Shown: one piece after another, positions 36,654 to 50,000 of the stretch
Position numbering within the stretch: the stretch's first letter is position 1
Layout of the letters: the number at the start of each line of letters is the position of its first letter
From: Heterodera schachtii
Taxonomy: Eukaryota > Nematoda > Chromadorea > Rhabditida > Heteroderidae
DNA: 64,000 bases
Assembly (NCBI GenBank): GCA_023374025.1
Contig: SIJG01000037.1
Span: 275,680 to 339,679, forward strand
Direction of reading: 5' to 3'
The notes under the pieces: model-generated
The model's database searches: none
What the model saw: only the letters and a program-made list of their open reading frames with translations
What the model was told of the DNA's origin: nothing
Translations under genes and position numbers: made by a program

Positions 36654-37225
36654 CCTTCCCCCCCCCCCCCCCCCTATAAATGCCAAAGTTCGTCCGTTGG
36701 TCACTTCCGTCCATTTTAACTTTTGCCGGCGGACCATTCCTTTCCTTCCAATTTCCCATTTGCTTAATAATTCGAATGATTTCTCCTCAAAAGCCAAAAA
36801 TTAAATTGGAATTTTACTAATGTAATTATTGTAAATGTACAAAAAAAGAATTTTATTTTTGTTATCGTTTACAAATTTATTCATACAAAAGGACAATTTA
36901 CATGTTTTTGAGGTTTTTATTTTTTGGCGGAGGTTTTGTCGAATTTACATTAATAGGTACAAATAATACAAAGACCTTCAAATGACGTCATTTATTTACA
37001 TGGAAAAAAGACGGACGAATTGCGTAAAAATAGGCAAATGAATTGGGAAGAGAGTGAGGAAAGGGGAGAGAGCGGAAGAGAAAAAGCGACCGAAAAGACT
37101 AAGCATAAGTGAGTGAATTTTTGGTGGTTTTTCATAAATTATGAGATTTTTTTGGGTTTTGGGCTGATGGACAACCTTTTGGGAAAGTGCTTTTGGGTTT
37201 ATTCGTTACGGAAGGGGTGGGGGAA

Positions 37226-37420
37226 GTGATCGGAGCGGAATTCGGAACTGATCAGTTGGCCAATGATTGGGAGGTGATCGGAGTGGGATTCGGAACTGAT
37301 CAGTTGGCCAATGATTGGGAGGTGATCGGAGCGGAATTCGGAACTGATCAGTTGGCCAATGATTGGGAGGTGATCGGAGCGGAATTCGGAACTGATCAGT
37401 TGGCCAATGATTGGGCAGTG
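37226..37420. repeat. 48-bp tandem repeat, four copies
   Basis: The unit begins GTGATCGGAGCGGAATTCGG and ends CCAATGATTGGGAG. Copies 1, 3 and 4 are nearly identical and copy 2 has two substitutions. Since 48 is a multiple of three, it makes a 16-residue repeat in an open frame on each strand, but neither frame belongs to a recognised gene. It lies between the convergent 3' ends of the acetyltransferase and RING-IBR genes. Confidence 0.92.
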
Positions 37421-37529
37421 ATCGATCGATGGTTTTCCAATCGGTCGACCGATCAGTCCGTTTTCTCATTATTCTTTCTTAGTTTCTTTCTTTTTCTGAC
37501 TATTTCCTATCCTTCGCTTTTCCTTCCAT

Positions 37530-38726
37530 TCATTTCGCTTCGTCCGCAAATTTTTGCTGCGTTTTTTCGACGATTCCCTCCAATTTTTCAATTCGTTCCT
37601 TAAGCCCGCGGACGTCGCTAAGAGAGGCCGAAAAGAGCAATTCGTTGTCCAAACTTTCGGTTAAGTCGCGCAAAGCCCACAGAAGCGAACTGAGAGAGAA
37701 AAAGCATTTGAAAGAGTAATTAGAGAGTGATTAGGTGACTAATTAACAAGGGGAAGCACTCAACTAGCTAATTGAGCACTTTAACTATTGATAATCGGTT
37801 TTCGTTCAACGGGAAAACAAAAAAGCCGGAATATGTGAAACGACCGCTCGCACTCACCGCAATTGGCTCCACGCGGGCGGGCGGGGACTCTGACGGAAAA
37901 GGTAAAGCCAAGCGGTGCCGAACTCCAACAGATGGAGAGCCTGGGGACAATCAGACAAAACAATCAGCACTTCCGCTTCTCATTAATTGCCTCTACCGTT
38001 TTTCTCGCCTCCATAAAGCGTCGTTCGGCCTTTGCGTCGCCCAACAGTCGGCGGATTTGTTTGCCCAACTGTGACCCCAACTTCAGGTCCATCCGTCGCG
38101 TGTGTGCTTCAGAGCAAATTTGGGCGAATTGGGCGGCGATGGCGCCGCCCTTTGCCTCGGGCAATTCCTGTTGGCACCGCTCTAAAAGTTGAATTTGGCA
38201 CTTTTTCCCTCCCCCTCCCCCTTTCTCTCTCTCTCTCTCTTTCTCCCCCCTTTCTCTCTCTCTCCCCTGTCTTTCTCTCTCTCTCCTGTCTTCTCTCTCT
38301 CTCTCTTCCTTTCTCTCTCTCTCTCTGACCGTGTTGAGCGAATCTTCGCAGCCATTGGATATTTTGGGCACAATTCAATGGCCAATGGGGCAACGAATTG
38401 CAATCGGAGCACCACAAAAGGGAGCAGCGAGCGCAAAGAAAGTGGCGGTAAACTTCAAAGGGAAGGCATTTCGAAATGAGAGGGGGAAAGAGCGAACTTT
38501 TGATCGATTGAATTGGGGACTGATCAGAAAAGAGTAAAAGGCCAGAACAGCCGGGACATTGGGCCAAAGGACGGGGCGAATTGCGCACGAAGTGAAGCAG
38601 GGCAAAAGAGTTGGCCAAGGGCAAAGGGAGGAAAAGCGGCAAAAGGTCCAATGGCACGGGAACAGAGCAAACCTAAAAAGAGGCAATGGCGTGGGAGGGA
38701 GAGAGGAGAGCGAGAGAGAGGAGAGA

Positions 38727-38761
<35 letters not shown>

Positions 38762-40982
38762 TTAGAAAGAGGCAGAGAAAGAAAGAGTGAAAAGAGATAG
38801 AGAGAAAACATCCCCAAATGCTCCACTAACAGGGCAGCGAAGCTCCGCCGCTTGGTCGGCTTTAGTTTGCTCCTCCGCGCTCTTGGAAATGCATTCCCGG
38901 CAAATTCGGTGGCCACACGAGCGAAGCATTGCCAAGCGGGGCACGGGGCAACGCTCGCAGTCGGCACATTGCGACACCAATTCGCCGGGGTTGGCCCCTC
39001 CAGTGCCCTTCTGCTCGTCGTCGGCTCCCAACTCGGCCATTTCGATCAGTTCGAATTCGTCGTCGCCTTCGGCCCCTTCTCCGTTCTGCTGCTCCGAATT
39101 GACCTTCATCATTTCTTCCGCCTTCACAAACTGTCCTTCTTCGCTTGCCCATTCCGCCCTTTGGGCCGCCAAAATGTCGTAAACGGTGGTCGGAAGGGAG
39201 GAAACGGCGAGTCGCGTGGCATGGAACACCGAACGGTGGGCATCCAAAGCGGACGAGTTCAGCAGGGCCCGGCTAGGCTCAGTTTTGGCCGACCACCTGC
39301 CAAAGGAGGGAAGGAACTCCAATCGGACAATTGGCCGACCAACGCACTCGGCAAAGTCGGGCCCAATCACTTTGAGCAATTCGTCCAATTTTCTGTCCGT
39401 CCCCAACTCCGCCGATGCATTGACCAATTCAATCAGTTTCTCGGAATCCGCTGAAAGCGGAAACACCGTGTTGATGATCAGTTCCGCTCCATCCAAAATC
39501 TGCAAATTATGCCAATGGCTGATTTATTCAGTGCCTTTCTTTGACTGACCATCACCGCCACCGGCGTTTCCATTTTGGGGGATAATTGCCGACTCAAGTC
39601 GAACATCAGAGTGCCCTCACAAAGCCAAGTCGGATGCCATTCCGACTTGGAAACCTTCAAATCGTTAAAAAGCGAAAGATCGGCGGCGAACGGAAAGCGA
39701 AGGAAAGTGCCGGGATTGGCGGATGAAAGGCGATTTGGGAAGGAGTCGCAGGGGGCAAAGGCCGGCGAAGAGACGGCAGGAGAATCAGCGGAAGAGCAGC
39801 GGGAAGAGAGTGGCACGCATTCGGGCATCGGCACAATAGCGAACTGAGAGGAGAGGGGGGGCGGAGGGTGGGGGTCGGCTGCGTGCCGTTCCCACCTCTT
39901 CCGACAAGTGCGCCTCCGTCCCCTTCTGCTGTCTCCGAACCATCACCGGAGGGGAGCAGGTTTCCCTGACAAAGTCTGCCAAAGAGTACGTTTCCTGACG
40001 GGGCCTGGAGGAAGCGATCGATTTGCTAATTGGATCACAGCAAAGCAATCCCACCGGTATTGGGCCACGAATTCGTTCTCCTCTTCCGCCTCACTTTCCG
40101 GCACCGCCACGGCCTTCCGCCGCGGCCCCTCCGTTTGCTGCTGCGGCGGCTGTCCATTCGATGTCTTCGCCCCAAATGCACTTTGCACGGCGCATCGTTT
40201 GGCAGAACGGAAAGCCTTTGTCCCTAAACGACCCGCGGGGGTTTCGAATTGTTCGCCCCGCGGAAACGGACTTTTGAAGAATTTCGCGGCGAACACTTTG
40301 GCCACGGGGTGTGGCCTTTGCAGGTGGAAGAGCACGTCCTCAACCGCGTCGTCCCAGCTCGGGTCGCTGTTCTCCTGCTGCTGCGTTTGGCTGTCCGTGC
40401 TGCTCAAATGGCCAATTGAGGCCGCCCCGCGGCCGCTTTTGCCCCAGCGGCTGTGAAGCAATCCCTTCTCCGCGTCCAGCGAATGCAACGCGCGGATGGA
40501 CTCGGAACCGTCCAGGGAATAGTCGGCCTCGGCCAGCAAAAGCCGAAGGCGGTCTCCGCGCACGGCGCCGCCGAGGTTGGCTAATTCGGCGAGCCATTCG
40601 CCGCCGCTGAGTTTGGCCCAGCGACTTCGTCGGTTAAGCGAATAAGGCACTGACAAAAAATGCCAGGTGCGGAAGGAACTCGAGGCAATGCGTTTTTTGC
40701 CGACTCACCACTCGGCGCGAACTCCGCCGCCACCCGTTCGGAGAGCGCTCTCCGCCGACCGCGTCCCCCCGCCGGTCTCCCCTCGCCCGACTCCTTGCCA
40801 ACTCCTTCGACTCTGACCAGAAAGGCGTGGTTGGCCAACTTCCGGCGAAGGACAGCTTCGCCCGCATGGCGCCGGCCTTTCTCCGTCTTTCCGAGCCTTC
40901 TCCGCCCGTCCTTTTCGGTCTCAATTAAACTCGACTTCTCCGCAATTGGCACGGCCGAAAGGCTGAAGCGGAAAAATGGCAT
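37530..40982 (-). CDS. RING-IBR zinc-finger protein (Ariadne-like, no visible RING2)
   Basis: Nine exons in coding order (40982-40709, 40649-40055, 40004-39896, 39843-39550, 39499-38831, 38672-38330, 38181-37997, 37940-37858, 37689-37530) sum to 903 codons plus stop, with consistent phase. The N-terminal half is unrecognised and low in motifs (QTQQQ and acidic stretches). A C3HC4 RING is coded across exons 5-6: CADCERC, then CGHRICREC, then RCPVC. An IBR-type zinc finger follows: CPGC, CARC, CSDC, PHWPLNC. RBR ubiquitin ligases (Ariadne, parkin) need a third finger, RING2, carrying the catalytic cysteine; no such cysteine cluster follows here. Instead come a helical region (ARKTALHLLEFGTAWLY) and a C-terminal coiled coil. 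It may be a structural relative, or act as a RING E3. CT/GA tracts fill introns 5 and 6. Confidence 0.7.
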
Positions 40983-41007
40983 GAGAAATGTGAGGGAAAA
41001 ACGATGA

Positions 41008-41008
41008 T

Positions 41009-41093
<85 letters not shown>

Positions 41094-41150
41094 AAGAGAG
41101 AGAGAGATATAGAGAGAGAGAGAGAGCGAGAGAAAGAGAAAGAGAAAAGA
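41008..41150. repeat. (GA)n microsatellite
   Basis: Nearly pure GA/AG dinucleotide tract with occasional GCGA and ATA interruptions, just upstream of the RING-IBR gene start. Confidence 0.9.
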
Positions 41151-44100
41151 ACAGGTGAAATAAAAGATGTGATCATTTGATAAATGATAGAAAGGGTTCT
41201 TTAATTACCGTTTAATTACTTTATTAGTATTTTTCTTTTGCTCCCACGTGAATGTCAATTGGAATTCTTCTGTCGATCAGTAAAAACCGGTCATTTGTTT
41301 TTGTTTTGCCCCCCCCCCCCAAAAAAAAGGTCGCGGACGCCGCCGGGGAATATTTTAATTTGGTTATTTTTTTTAATGAAAAAGCTATGAAATTGTCAAA
41401 GTCTTAGGTAATTTTCCGTTTTTGTGGGACTCATTTGTTAGCAACAAAATGTCAGCGAAATAACTTAATGATTGAAAGCCAATGTTTTAAAATCGTCCAT
41501 TTCTTAATTTATTCACGTTGGGAATGTATTATTGTTGTGTTTGCGCTGCCATTTTATGTCTTTTTAAAAAATTTAAAACGCGGCCTCACAATGGAAATTC
41601 CAATTTTTTATTTTTATTTTTATTTTCCTCCCTCTTTTACACCCCCCCCCCCCCAAATCAATCGCCCTTTTTCCCTTCCCTTCGTTTTTCCCTTGTTTAT
41701 TTTATTCCCCTTTCGCTAAATCATTAATTCTTCAGTCACGTGAGAGGCGTGAACTTCGCCTCACGACCAAAAGCCGATCAGCTGTTGCTACTGCTTGCCT
41801 TCGTCTGTCACATTATTTATTCAATGTCTGTCCGTCTGCTGACTCTTTCAGTAACAAACCCACCAAACAAACTTCCTCTCTCCACTTTCTCCCCTTTTCT
41901 TTGTTTCTTTTCCTCTCTCCCACTCTCTCCCCTTTTCTTTGTTTCTTTTCCTCTCTCCCACTCTTTCCCCTTTTCTTTTCCTCTCTCCCCTTTTTGTTTG
42001 TTTTCTCCCTTCTCTCAAACTCTTTCCCCTTTCGCTCTCTCTCTCTTTCGCTCCCTCTCTCTCTCTCTGTACATTGTTAAATTTTCCTTTCCATGCATTG
42101 AACTGATTGTTGTTTACACAAATTGCTTTTTCTGGAGGGGGGGGGGGGGAAAGGAAAAGAAAAATGAAAAGTGATCGTCGGAAGAAACAAAAAATTAAAA
42201 ATATGACCGAAGCATATAAAATGTTTAATTGCATGTTCAATTTTATGCTTTTATTTTAATATTTATTGTTTATTTCATTTTCGCACCTTTCCATTATTTC
42301 ACGGCGAGAGACGGCGACGGAAGCGGCGGCCATTGGAGTTGCAATGGTTGAGGGTTTTTGGAGGTTGGCAGGAGAAAATTGGAAGTCGGGAAGAGGAGAG
42401 AGTGGCTGGAGGAACAGTGAAGAGGAGGAGAGCGGGTCTAAAGGGAGGAGAAAGGAGTGAGAGAGTGGGAGAGGGGGGGGGGGGAAGAAGAAAGTCTAAG
42501 CGGATGGGTGAGGGAGAGGGAGAGGGGAGGAGAGCAGAGAGAAGAAGAGAATAAAGTAAGAGAAATGAAGAGGAGGGAGGGGGAGGAAAAAGAAAGGCCA
42601 AGCGAAGGGTGGGAGAGAAGGAGGAAAGAGAGGAAAGGAGGCTCAATGGAAGCGAGGGACAAAAGAAAAAAGGGAGAAGTTGAACACCATCATAAGGGGG
42701 GGGGGAGTGAGCTTAAAAACCCTTCCCCTTTTCGCGCGCTTACCGGATAAAAGCATTATGAAGGAACTCAAAAAACTTTGAATCGACGGATTTTAATTGT
42801 AACGAATGCAGTGAGAACGGACCATAAATGGAAGGATTGACTGGACACCCAAAAAAGGGAATGCCTTTTATAGACATGGAATTGGGGGGGGGGGGAGGAG
42901 AGGCCCCGGGAGGGGCACGCGAGCAGAGAAATGATTGAGAAGCGAGAACAACCGCCGAAGGCAAGGCAGAGCACATCAGCTGATTGGTGTGGGAAAATGG
43001 GAAAAAGGGGAGGGGGCGGGGCGAGGGAAGGGAAGGGAAGAGAAGAGAGGGGGAGAGGAGGGGGGGGGGGGAGGAAGACAGATGATGGGAGAGAATAGGG
43101 AAAGACAGAGAGAGGAGAGAGAGGGAGGGACAGCAGGGAAACAGAGGGAGGAAGAGGGAAACAGACAGCGAGAGTGTGCGGAGGGAAGGAAGACGACTGT
43201 TTGTTTATTCTCAGCAAATGATGCGAAGATGCAGCAGCAGCACAGCACAGTGTTCTGTGGCGAAGGTGGGTGGCTTAAGGCTGTGCGCTGTGTTTTGCGC
43301 AATTTCCTTCCTTTTGCTCTCTGCCACTTCCATCTCTCTTCTCTTGCACTATTTCTTTCCTTTCTCTCTCTGTCATTCTCGTCCTCTTCAAATTGCGTTG
43401 TCATTCGCATCTTCATTTCTTGCTCTTTGCTCTCGTCTCTCTTCACATTGCCTTGTCTCTCTCCCAATTCTCTCTTTGGCCTTTTCTTTAACTAATTTAT
43501 TATTATCGAATACATTGTTTTTGTTCGACTTGGCCCACCCAAGAAGAAGACAAATGGGCCGACAAAGAAGAAAACGGTGGGGGGGGGGGGGGGAAGAAAA
43601 GCAAAATGAATGAATTAAACACGGAAAGAGAAGAAACAAATTCACGGGAAGTGAATCGGAATGACAGAAGAAAGTGTGGTGGCACCGAAAGAGCTTTGGC
43701 ATTTTAATTGCGAATGCCAAAATGCCCAAAGGAAAGTGCCTTTGGCAATCCGATTCAGCCACTAAAGAGGCGGACGGATTGGCGAAATGACGAATTGGTG
43801 AGAAACGGATGTACACACAAAGATGAATGGGTGGGTGGGGGGGGAGGAAGAATGAATGTCCAATCCCAACGACGTCAGCGGTGAATTAGTGGCGGGGGGG
43901 GGGGGCGATGACCGATTTTGGAGATTTGGGAGAGGAAAAATTGCGGGAGTTGGGGTAAGAGAATGCGTAATTGAGGGGGAGGGAGGGAGGAGGAGGAACG
44001 TTTGCCCAATTACTTTTGTGAGCGGAATATTGGGGGATTTGGAGGTTCTCTGCTATTCATGAAATGGGGACAGAGAGAAAGCAGAGGGAGGGAGAGAGAG

Positions 44101-44435
44101 AGAAGCGGCGGTGGGTCGAATGGAGAGAAAGGGAAGGGGGAGGAAAGGGGAGGGAAATAGAGGAAGGAGGGGGGAGGGGGGGAGAGGGCAAAAGGATGCC
44201 AAAAAGCCCCCCGGACTTTTGTCCTTTTCTTCTCCCTTTGCTTCCTCTTTCTCCTCCTCTCCCTTTTCTTTTCCTTTCTCTTCTTTTCTCTTTTTCTCAT
44301 CCATTCCCCAATTTATTATTCATTAAAAGTGTTCTCTCCTTTCTCTTGTCGTTTTCCTGAGTTGAGAATTGTCAATGGTCGGAAGGGATTCTGAAGGCAA
44401 AATGATCAGCTGACAATGAGACAGAATGACAAAAT

Positions 44436-44548
44436 GGGAGAGGTGAGAGGGGAAGGGGAGAGGAGAGGGAGAGGGGGAAGAGAGGAGAGGAGAGGGAGAG
44501 GGGGAAGAGAGGAGAGGAGAGGGAGAGGGGGAAGAGAGGAGAGAGGGA
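44436..44548. repeat. GA-rich minisatellite, unit about 27 bp
   Basis: GGAGAGGAGAGGGAGAGGGG followed by GAAGAGA repeats three to four times. Confidence 0.85.
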
Positions 44549-45839
44549 CTTTTCCCGAGAAACGAATGAAAGTGGGCACAAATGACGGAATAAATGGGCG
44601 AACGGAATGAACGAACGGAGTGAACGCTGTGCTTTGGCAAACGAATGGACAACTGTTTTTTATTATTTTAAAGTTCAGCACCAACGGAAAAAAGTGCGAC
44701 CTTTGGTCTTTGATTTTATTAAACCGTTAAAGAATAAATTAAATTAAATATAATAAAATTAAAAAAAATAAAATGGTAAATAAAAACGTCCTTTGAGTTG
44801 CAGCGAGTGAATGCGTTAAATATATAAATGCCGTTTTATATTTGTCGGGCCGAGAGAACAGAAGGGACAATTCACGAAATGTCCATGACAAAAAGAACGA
44901 TTGATGAGAATTGGAGGAGGGGGGGGGGGGGGAAAAGAGCGGAAGAAAGACGGAGGGGATTAGAGAGAGAGAGATGGGGAGAAAGAGGTAGAGGGAGAGA
45001 AGAAGAGATGGGGAGAGAGAGGGAGGAAGAACAGAGAGAGGGAGAGTGAGGGAGGAAGAGATGGGGAGAGAGAGAAGGGAGAAGAGGAGGAGGGTGGAGA
45101 GAAAGAAAGAGGAGGGACAAAACAAAAAGAGAAAAAGAATGAGAAAAAGGAAGAAAGAGAGGTAAAAGAGAGTGAGAAAGAAGAAGTATTTGTGAATGAG
45201 TGTTTTGTGTATGTGCAAAGAAAGTGCGAAATTGAGGGGAAGGAAGCTCATATTTTGAAGGGTTAAAAGAATCGAAAAAGAAAAGACGAATGTTTGCCCC
45301 GAAGGCATCGGAGAAAAGAGAGAAACGGCGAAATGGGAAAAAGTGTCGTGGACAGATGGCGGAGAGACGAGCAAAACCCCTCGGGGGGGGGGGGGGCAAT
45401 TGGACATTGCTCCCCATTAGGACATGGCCGTGGGCGGTGCCAATTGTAAGTGACGAAGTGATTTAAGCAATTAATTGTCTAGGGTTGCATTGGCACTTTC
45501 ATTTTCCTTTTTTGACACTTTTTCACTCTCTTCCTCTCCACTCCTCTCTATCTCTCTCCTTTTTCTCTTTCTTTCTTTACTTTCTCTTTTTTTCTCCCTT
45601 TCTTTTTTTTCTCACTCTCTTCCTCTCCACTCCTCTCTCTCTCTGTCTCTCTCTCCTTCTCTCCGCTTTTGTTTCCCGTTTGTCATTTCAATTTCGCATA
45701 AGAAAATCTCAAATTTTTCTTCCTTTTTCATTTCTTCAGCAGCCATTTCCTTCAGTTTTTCGGGAATTGATTGACTAGAGAAAAGATGCACAACGAAAAA
45801 GGGACAATGGAGGGAAGAAAAAGACGGGAGGGAAAAAAA

Positions 45840-45975
45840 GAGCGGAAGGGAAGGAGGCAGAGGAAGAAAAGAGCGGAAGGGAAGGAGGCAGAGGAAGAAA
45901 AGAGCGGAAGGGAAGGGGGGCAGAGGAAGAAAAGAGCGGAAGGGAAGGGGGGCAGAGGAAGGGAAGAGAACGAGG
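45840..45975. repeat. Purine minisatellite, unit 31-32 bp
   Basis: Four copies of a unit starting AGCGGAAGGGAAGG and ending GCAGAGGAAGAAAAG; copies 3 and 4 carry an extra G. Confidence 0.9.
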
Positions 45976-47015
45976 GAAGAGCCAGCAAAAATCACATGCT
46001 GTTCATGTGAGAGAACAACAAAAACCGCGAGAACACACCACCACCGTCAGCTGCTGAACAGTCAATGTTGAGGGTCGGTCACAAATTCAAATTTGCATTT
46101 TTGGCTTTCTCTCCGTCCGCCGATGGATTGCCCCCGCGGCACAATCGGTCGGTCGGCCATTCATTCGTTCGTTCTTTCATCCCTCCCCATTTCGTATGTA
46201 CGGAGCAACGAACAATCCCATCAATTTTTCGGACGGCTGCTTCTACGAAAACCGCGGGCCAATTCGCCCCCCCCCCCCGCCCATTCCATTGACAGTCCGC
46301 CAAATGCTACAAAAGCAATGAACGGAAAGAAAGAAAGAAAACGGCGGACGAACGAACGAAGACAAAGGGAGAGAAGGAACAGCAGAAACAAACAATGCAT
46401 TAGCAGTTAATAATAGCTAATTGGATTGATTATTAAAACGGAACAACTGCAAAATGACCACCACCGAATGGCCTTCCTTTGACTTTCCGCTTCATTAATT
46501 AGTCATTTAATAATTGGTGCAATTTCCATCCGCACCGATGCAAAATTTGATTGATAAGTGAATCCAACAAAAAAAATGGATGCTAATTCCCCCCCCCCCC
46601 CCCGGCGATCGTTGCTCATTTTTCACCGGTGTTGTGAACGTTTGGCCCAACCGACGATCACATGACGAATGAATGAATGGAGGGAATGGTCGCAAAACCA
46701 TTGAAAAATATGGGAAAATGAAAACGATGAAAAAAGCATCGCTAACTAACCAAGCAAAAGACCAACAGATAAATAAAAATGAAAATTCATTTTTCAATTT
46801 GCACATTTATTTTTTCCGTTTTAAAAAAATATTTTAATTGAAGAAACTTTTAAATAAGATGAGACCAAAATGAAAAATAAAATAATTTGCAAAATGACTT
46901 AATATTGTCCAATGCGTGTGAATGGGCGAACATTAAAATCCGAAAACGTTTGTCCTCTGATAAATGGTTCAGTTAAATTCAACAAATTCCGTTCGATCCG
47001 TCGCCCTTCGGCTGA

Positions 47016-50000
47016 TCATTCGTCGTCGTCACTTGCCAAAGCCTGCAGAAACTTTTTGGCACCGCGTCCGCGTGATCGAATTTTCATCCCTTTGACGTGC
47101 GCTTCGATGGCTTTCGCCTGCTCCGCTGCGTCCGTCGTTTGAGCGGTGCCGCTTTCCTTTGCGTCCCCCACGGGCATTTTGTCGGTTGCCCAGTCGCCCT
47201 CTTCGAAAAAACGCGTGTCGTGTTCGTAGTCCCAGTCAAGCTGATCAGTGGGAGACAAAATAAACAAAGAGAGGGGAAGAAAAGAGAAAACAGAGGAGAG
47301 GAGGGAGAGAGACGAGAAAAAAGAGGAGAGAGAGGAGGGCGAGAGACGAGAAAAAAGAGGAGAGAGAGAGAGAGGAGGGAGAGAGACGAGAAAAAAGAGG
47401 AGAGAGAGAGAGAGAGACGAGAAAAAAGAGGAGAGAGAGAGAGAGAGACGAGAAAAAAGAGGAGAGAGAGAGAGAGGAGGAGAGAGAGAGGAGGGAGAGA
47501 GACGAGAAAAAAGAGGAGAGAAAGAGAGAGAGAGGAGTAACTAGACTCGGCACAAACCAAATTATGATCGGATGGAAACAGAAAAGGGAGAAAAGCAAAA
47601 ATGGCAAAGGAAGGCGGAAAGAAAGGGTTATGCCGTGGGTCGGCAACTTCTCCCCCACCTCATTGCCCTTCTCGTCAAACACATTCAGCCCAGGTCGGAT
47701 CTTCGTGTTCTTGAAGTTTGATCCGTCTTAAATAAGCAAAGACCATTTCCGATTTTTGATGGAATGCACACAAAACATTGCCGGAAGACTTTTTTGGACC
47801 ATAATATTCGTTAAGTTTCAAAAAATAATTAGTTTTTCAATTTTGATTTGGTTGAGAATAAAATAAGGTTATAATCCAAAATTCGTCCGGTAATGTTTTT
47901 CCGCTTCGCTTTTGTTGGCCTTTCCAACCGTCGAATTGTCCCTCCGGCGTTTGCTGTGCGCAATTCCTCGAGGCAATAACCGCGGTGCGAATTTGGAGAC
48001 CCGTGGCGATGCGCACCAACACCAATTTGTTGTCGGGGACATGTTTGACAACCACACGCCATTTCCCTGCCATTTGAAAAAGTAAGGACCAAAAGATTGA
48101 CGGATTTGAGACGAACCCGGCGGAACTTTCACCGATTGGACGTTCACTTCGACGACATCACTTTCCGACCGTTTGGGTTTTGAGACGGTCTCTTTATTTT
48201 CGAGAAGGGTCAACAAATTCGGGAAATAAATCCCCCGGACACCTTTTACCACCGCCACGTCATCCCCGTCCTCCTCTTTGACCTGCCCCTCCTCCTCGTC
48301 CTCACTTTCCACCAATTCGCCTTCTTCAGGCTTACGCGCCGCGCGAATTCGGCGCAAAGGCTTCGAATTGTCAAGCAAAAACTAAAAATGCAATTGGGGA
48401 GAATTGGTCCTTGAAACAGAATCCCGTCAATGGTGGCAAATGCCCTAATTTGGAACGGCTTTTTCAATTTGACTATGACATAATTGGCCAATTGGCGAGG
48501 GAAGTGTCCGTCACACGAAATGAGGCCGTATTTACCTGAGCAACGTCAAAGGGACTTTCAAAAGTGACGACAAACACCGAAGAACGAACAACACCCTCCA
48601 GGGAACGCACAGTTTGAGGGTCGAACTCCGCGAAGATCCTTTGGAAAGGCATAAGCATAATTAAACCAAGGGGTCAATTAACCCTTGAAAATCCACGATT
48701 CTGCCCCCCCCACCCCCCGTTAGTCATGTTCATTACCATCAGTTAACCCTCAAAATGTGCCTTTTTATTATGCATTAATGCTGGCAAAGTGTCCATTATG
48801 GTACAGTGCGCCCCAGGCGTCGGTCGCTTTACGGCCAAATTCTGGCAAATAATTTCGACCATTCATTCGGCCGAATGAGCAACAGCCGATGCTCATGAAT
48901 ATTTTAATGGGCACAGGAGGAAAAAGCAGTGGCAGAAAGGGGGGGGGGGAAGGATTGTGCGAAAGTGTCCATTGGCAAAATATGGACACTTTCCCAACTC
49001 GGCCATCTCCGGGCCAACAGCCAAATGATTATGGGAAAACCAATTGCCAAGTCACCCTGACAAATTGGAAAGTGTCCGAAGTTCCATAAACAGACAAAAT
49101 GTCAAAACAATTCGTACATTTTGCTTTTATTAGAGAAAACCAAAGATAGTTTCAAAATATTTTTAGTACGAACTGTCAATGACCAAGACAAAATGGCACA
49201 ATAATGAAATGACATTAGCACAATTATGGGCCCTAATTTACCTTGAAATGTCAAAGGTGTTCATTTGGTCCACCGATGGACAATGGACGAACAGTGCGTT
49301 GAAGCGGAGGTTCCCATCGTCGGGGTCTGCGTCGAGCGAATTGTAAAGCGCTTCCAAAGCCGCATCACTTAGCTAAAGGCCACGATTATTCTCAGTAACA
49401 GTAGAGACTGGACAGGACAAAATGCTGCACATACAGCAGGATTCACCCAGGGTTCATGGTCCGGTATGTTTAGGACCAGCAGAGTCTGGTTGAAATAGGA
49501 CTTCAGTCCTGTCCCTGTTCTGTTTCGGAAATCCCGGTCTTGGTCAGAATTCAAATTCCTGTCTCTAGTATCTGAAGACTCGCCGAGTAAACGCATAATT
49601 ATATATATAATCTTTATATTTATGTCATTTGTAAATCAACCATCACCATAAATAACCATCCATTCGATTATTTTCCATATTTCTATTTCAATCCGATAAA
49701 GGTTAAATACATAAATTTGTTTGTATACAATTTTCAAGGTCTCCTCCTCTCCTCCCTTTTCTCTTCCAAGCGAAGGGCGACGCGTCCCTTTCGCTGTTTC
49801 TTTTGCTTCACTTTTGGAGGTCACAAACAACCCAAAAGATGCAATTCCCTTTTATTGTACATTAAATTTGAAAATGTTATGGTAAAAGAACAAAATTTTA
49901 TTTTTGTTCTGCCAATTTGTTGAAAGGCAACCGCCCAAATAATAAATCATTTACCATCCAACGAAATTGTTGTTTTTATTGCCCCTCCCCCCGCATCCCA

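Larger units (their letters stand above)
40983..47015. other. 6-kb gene-poor, purine/pyrimidine-asymmetric region
   Basis: I found no exon I can defend. It consists of (GA)n (41008-41150), CT-rich (41880-42070, 45520-45665) and GA-rich blocks (42300-43200, 44060-44200, 44940-45150), minisatellites and G runs (42140, 42890, 43065, 43580, 44925, 45385, 46590). A short minus-strand open segment at about 45690-45775 (PEKLKEMAAEEMKKEEKFEI) could be an exon of an unknown gene. It separates the start of the RING-IBR gene from the 3' end of the NCBP3-like gene, both on the minus strand. Confidence 0.55.

Noticed and set aside
42266..46300. Numerous 60-220-residue frames
   Set aside because: Almost all are Arg/Glu/Gly or Ser/Leu/Pro low-complexity translations of purine or pyrimidine tracts, without splice context.
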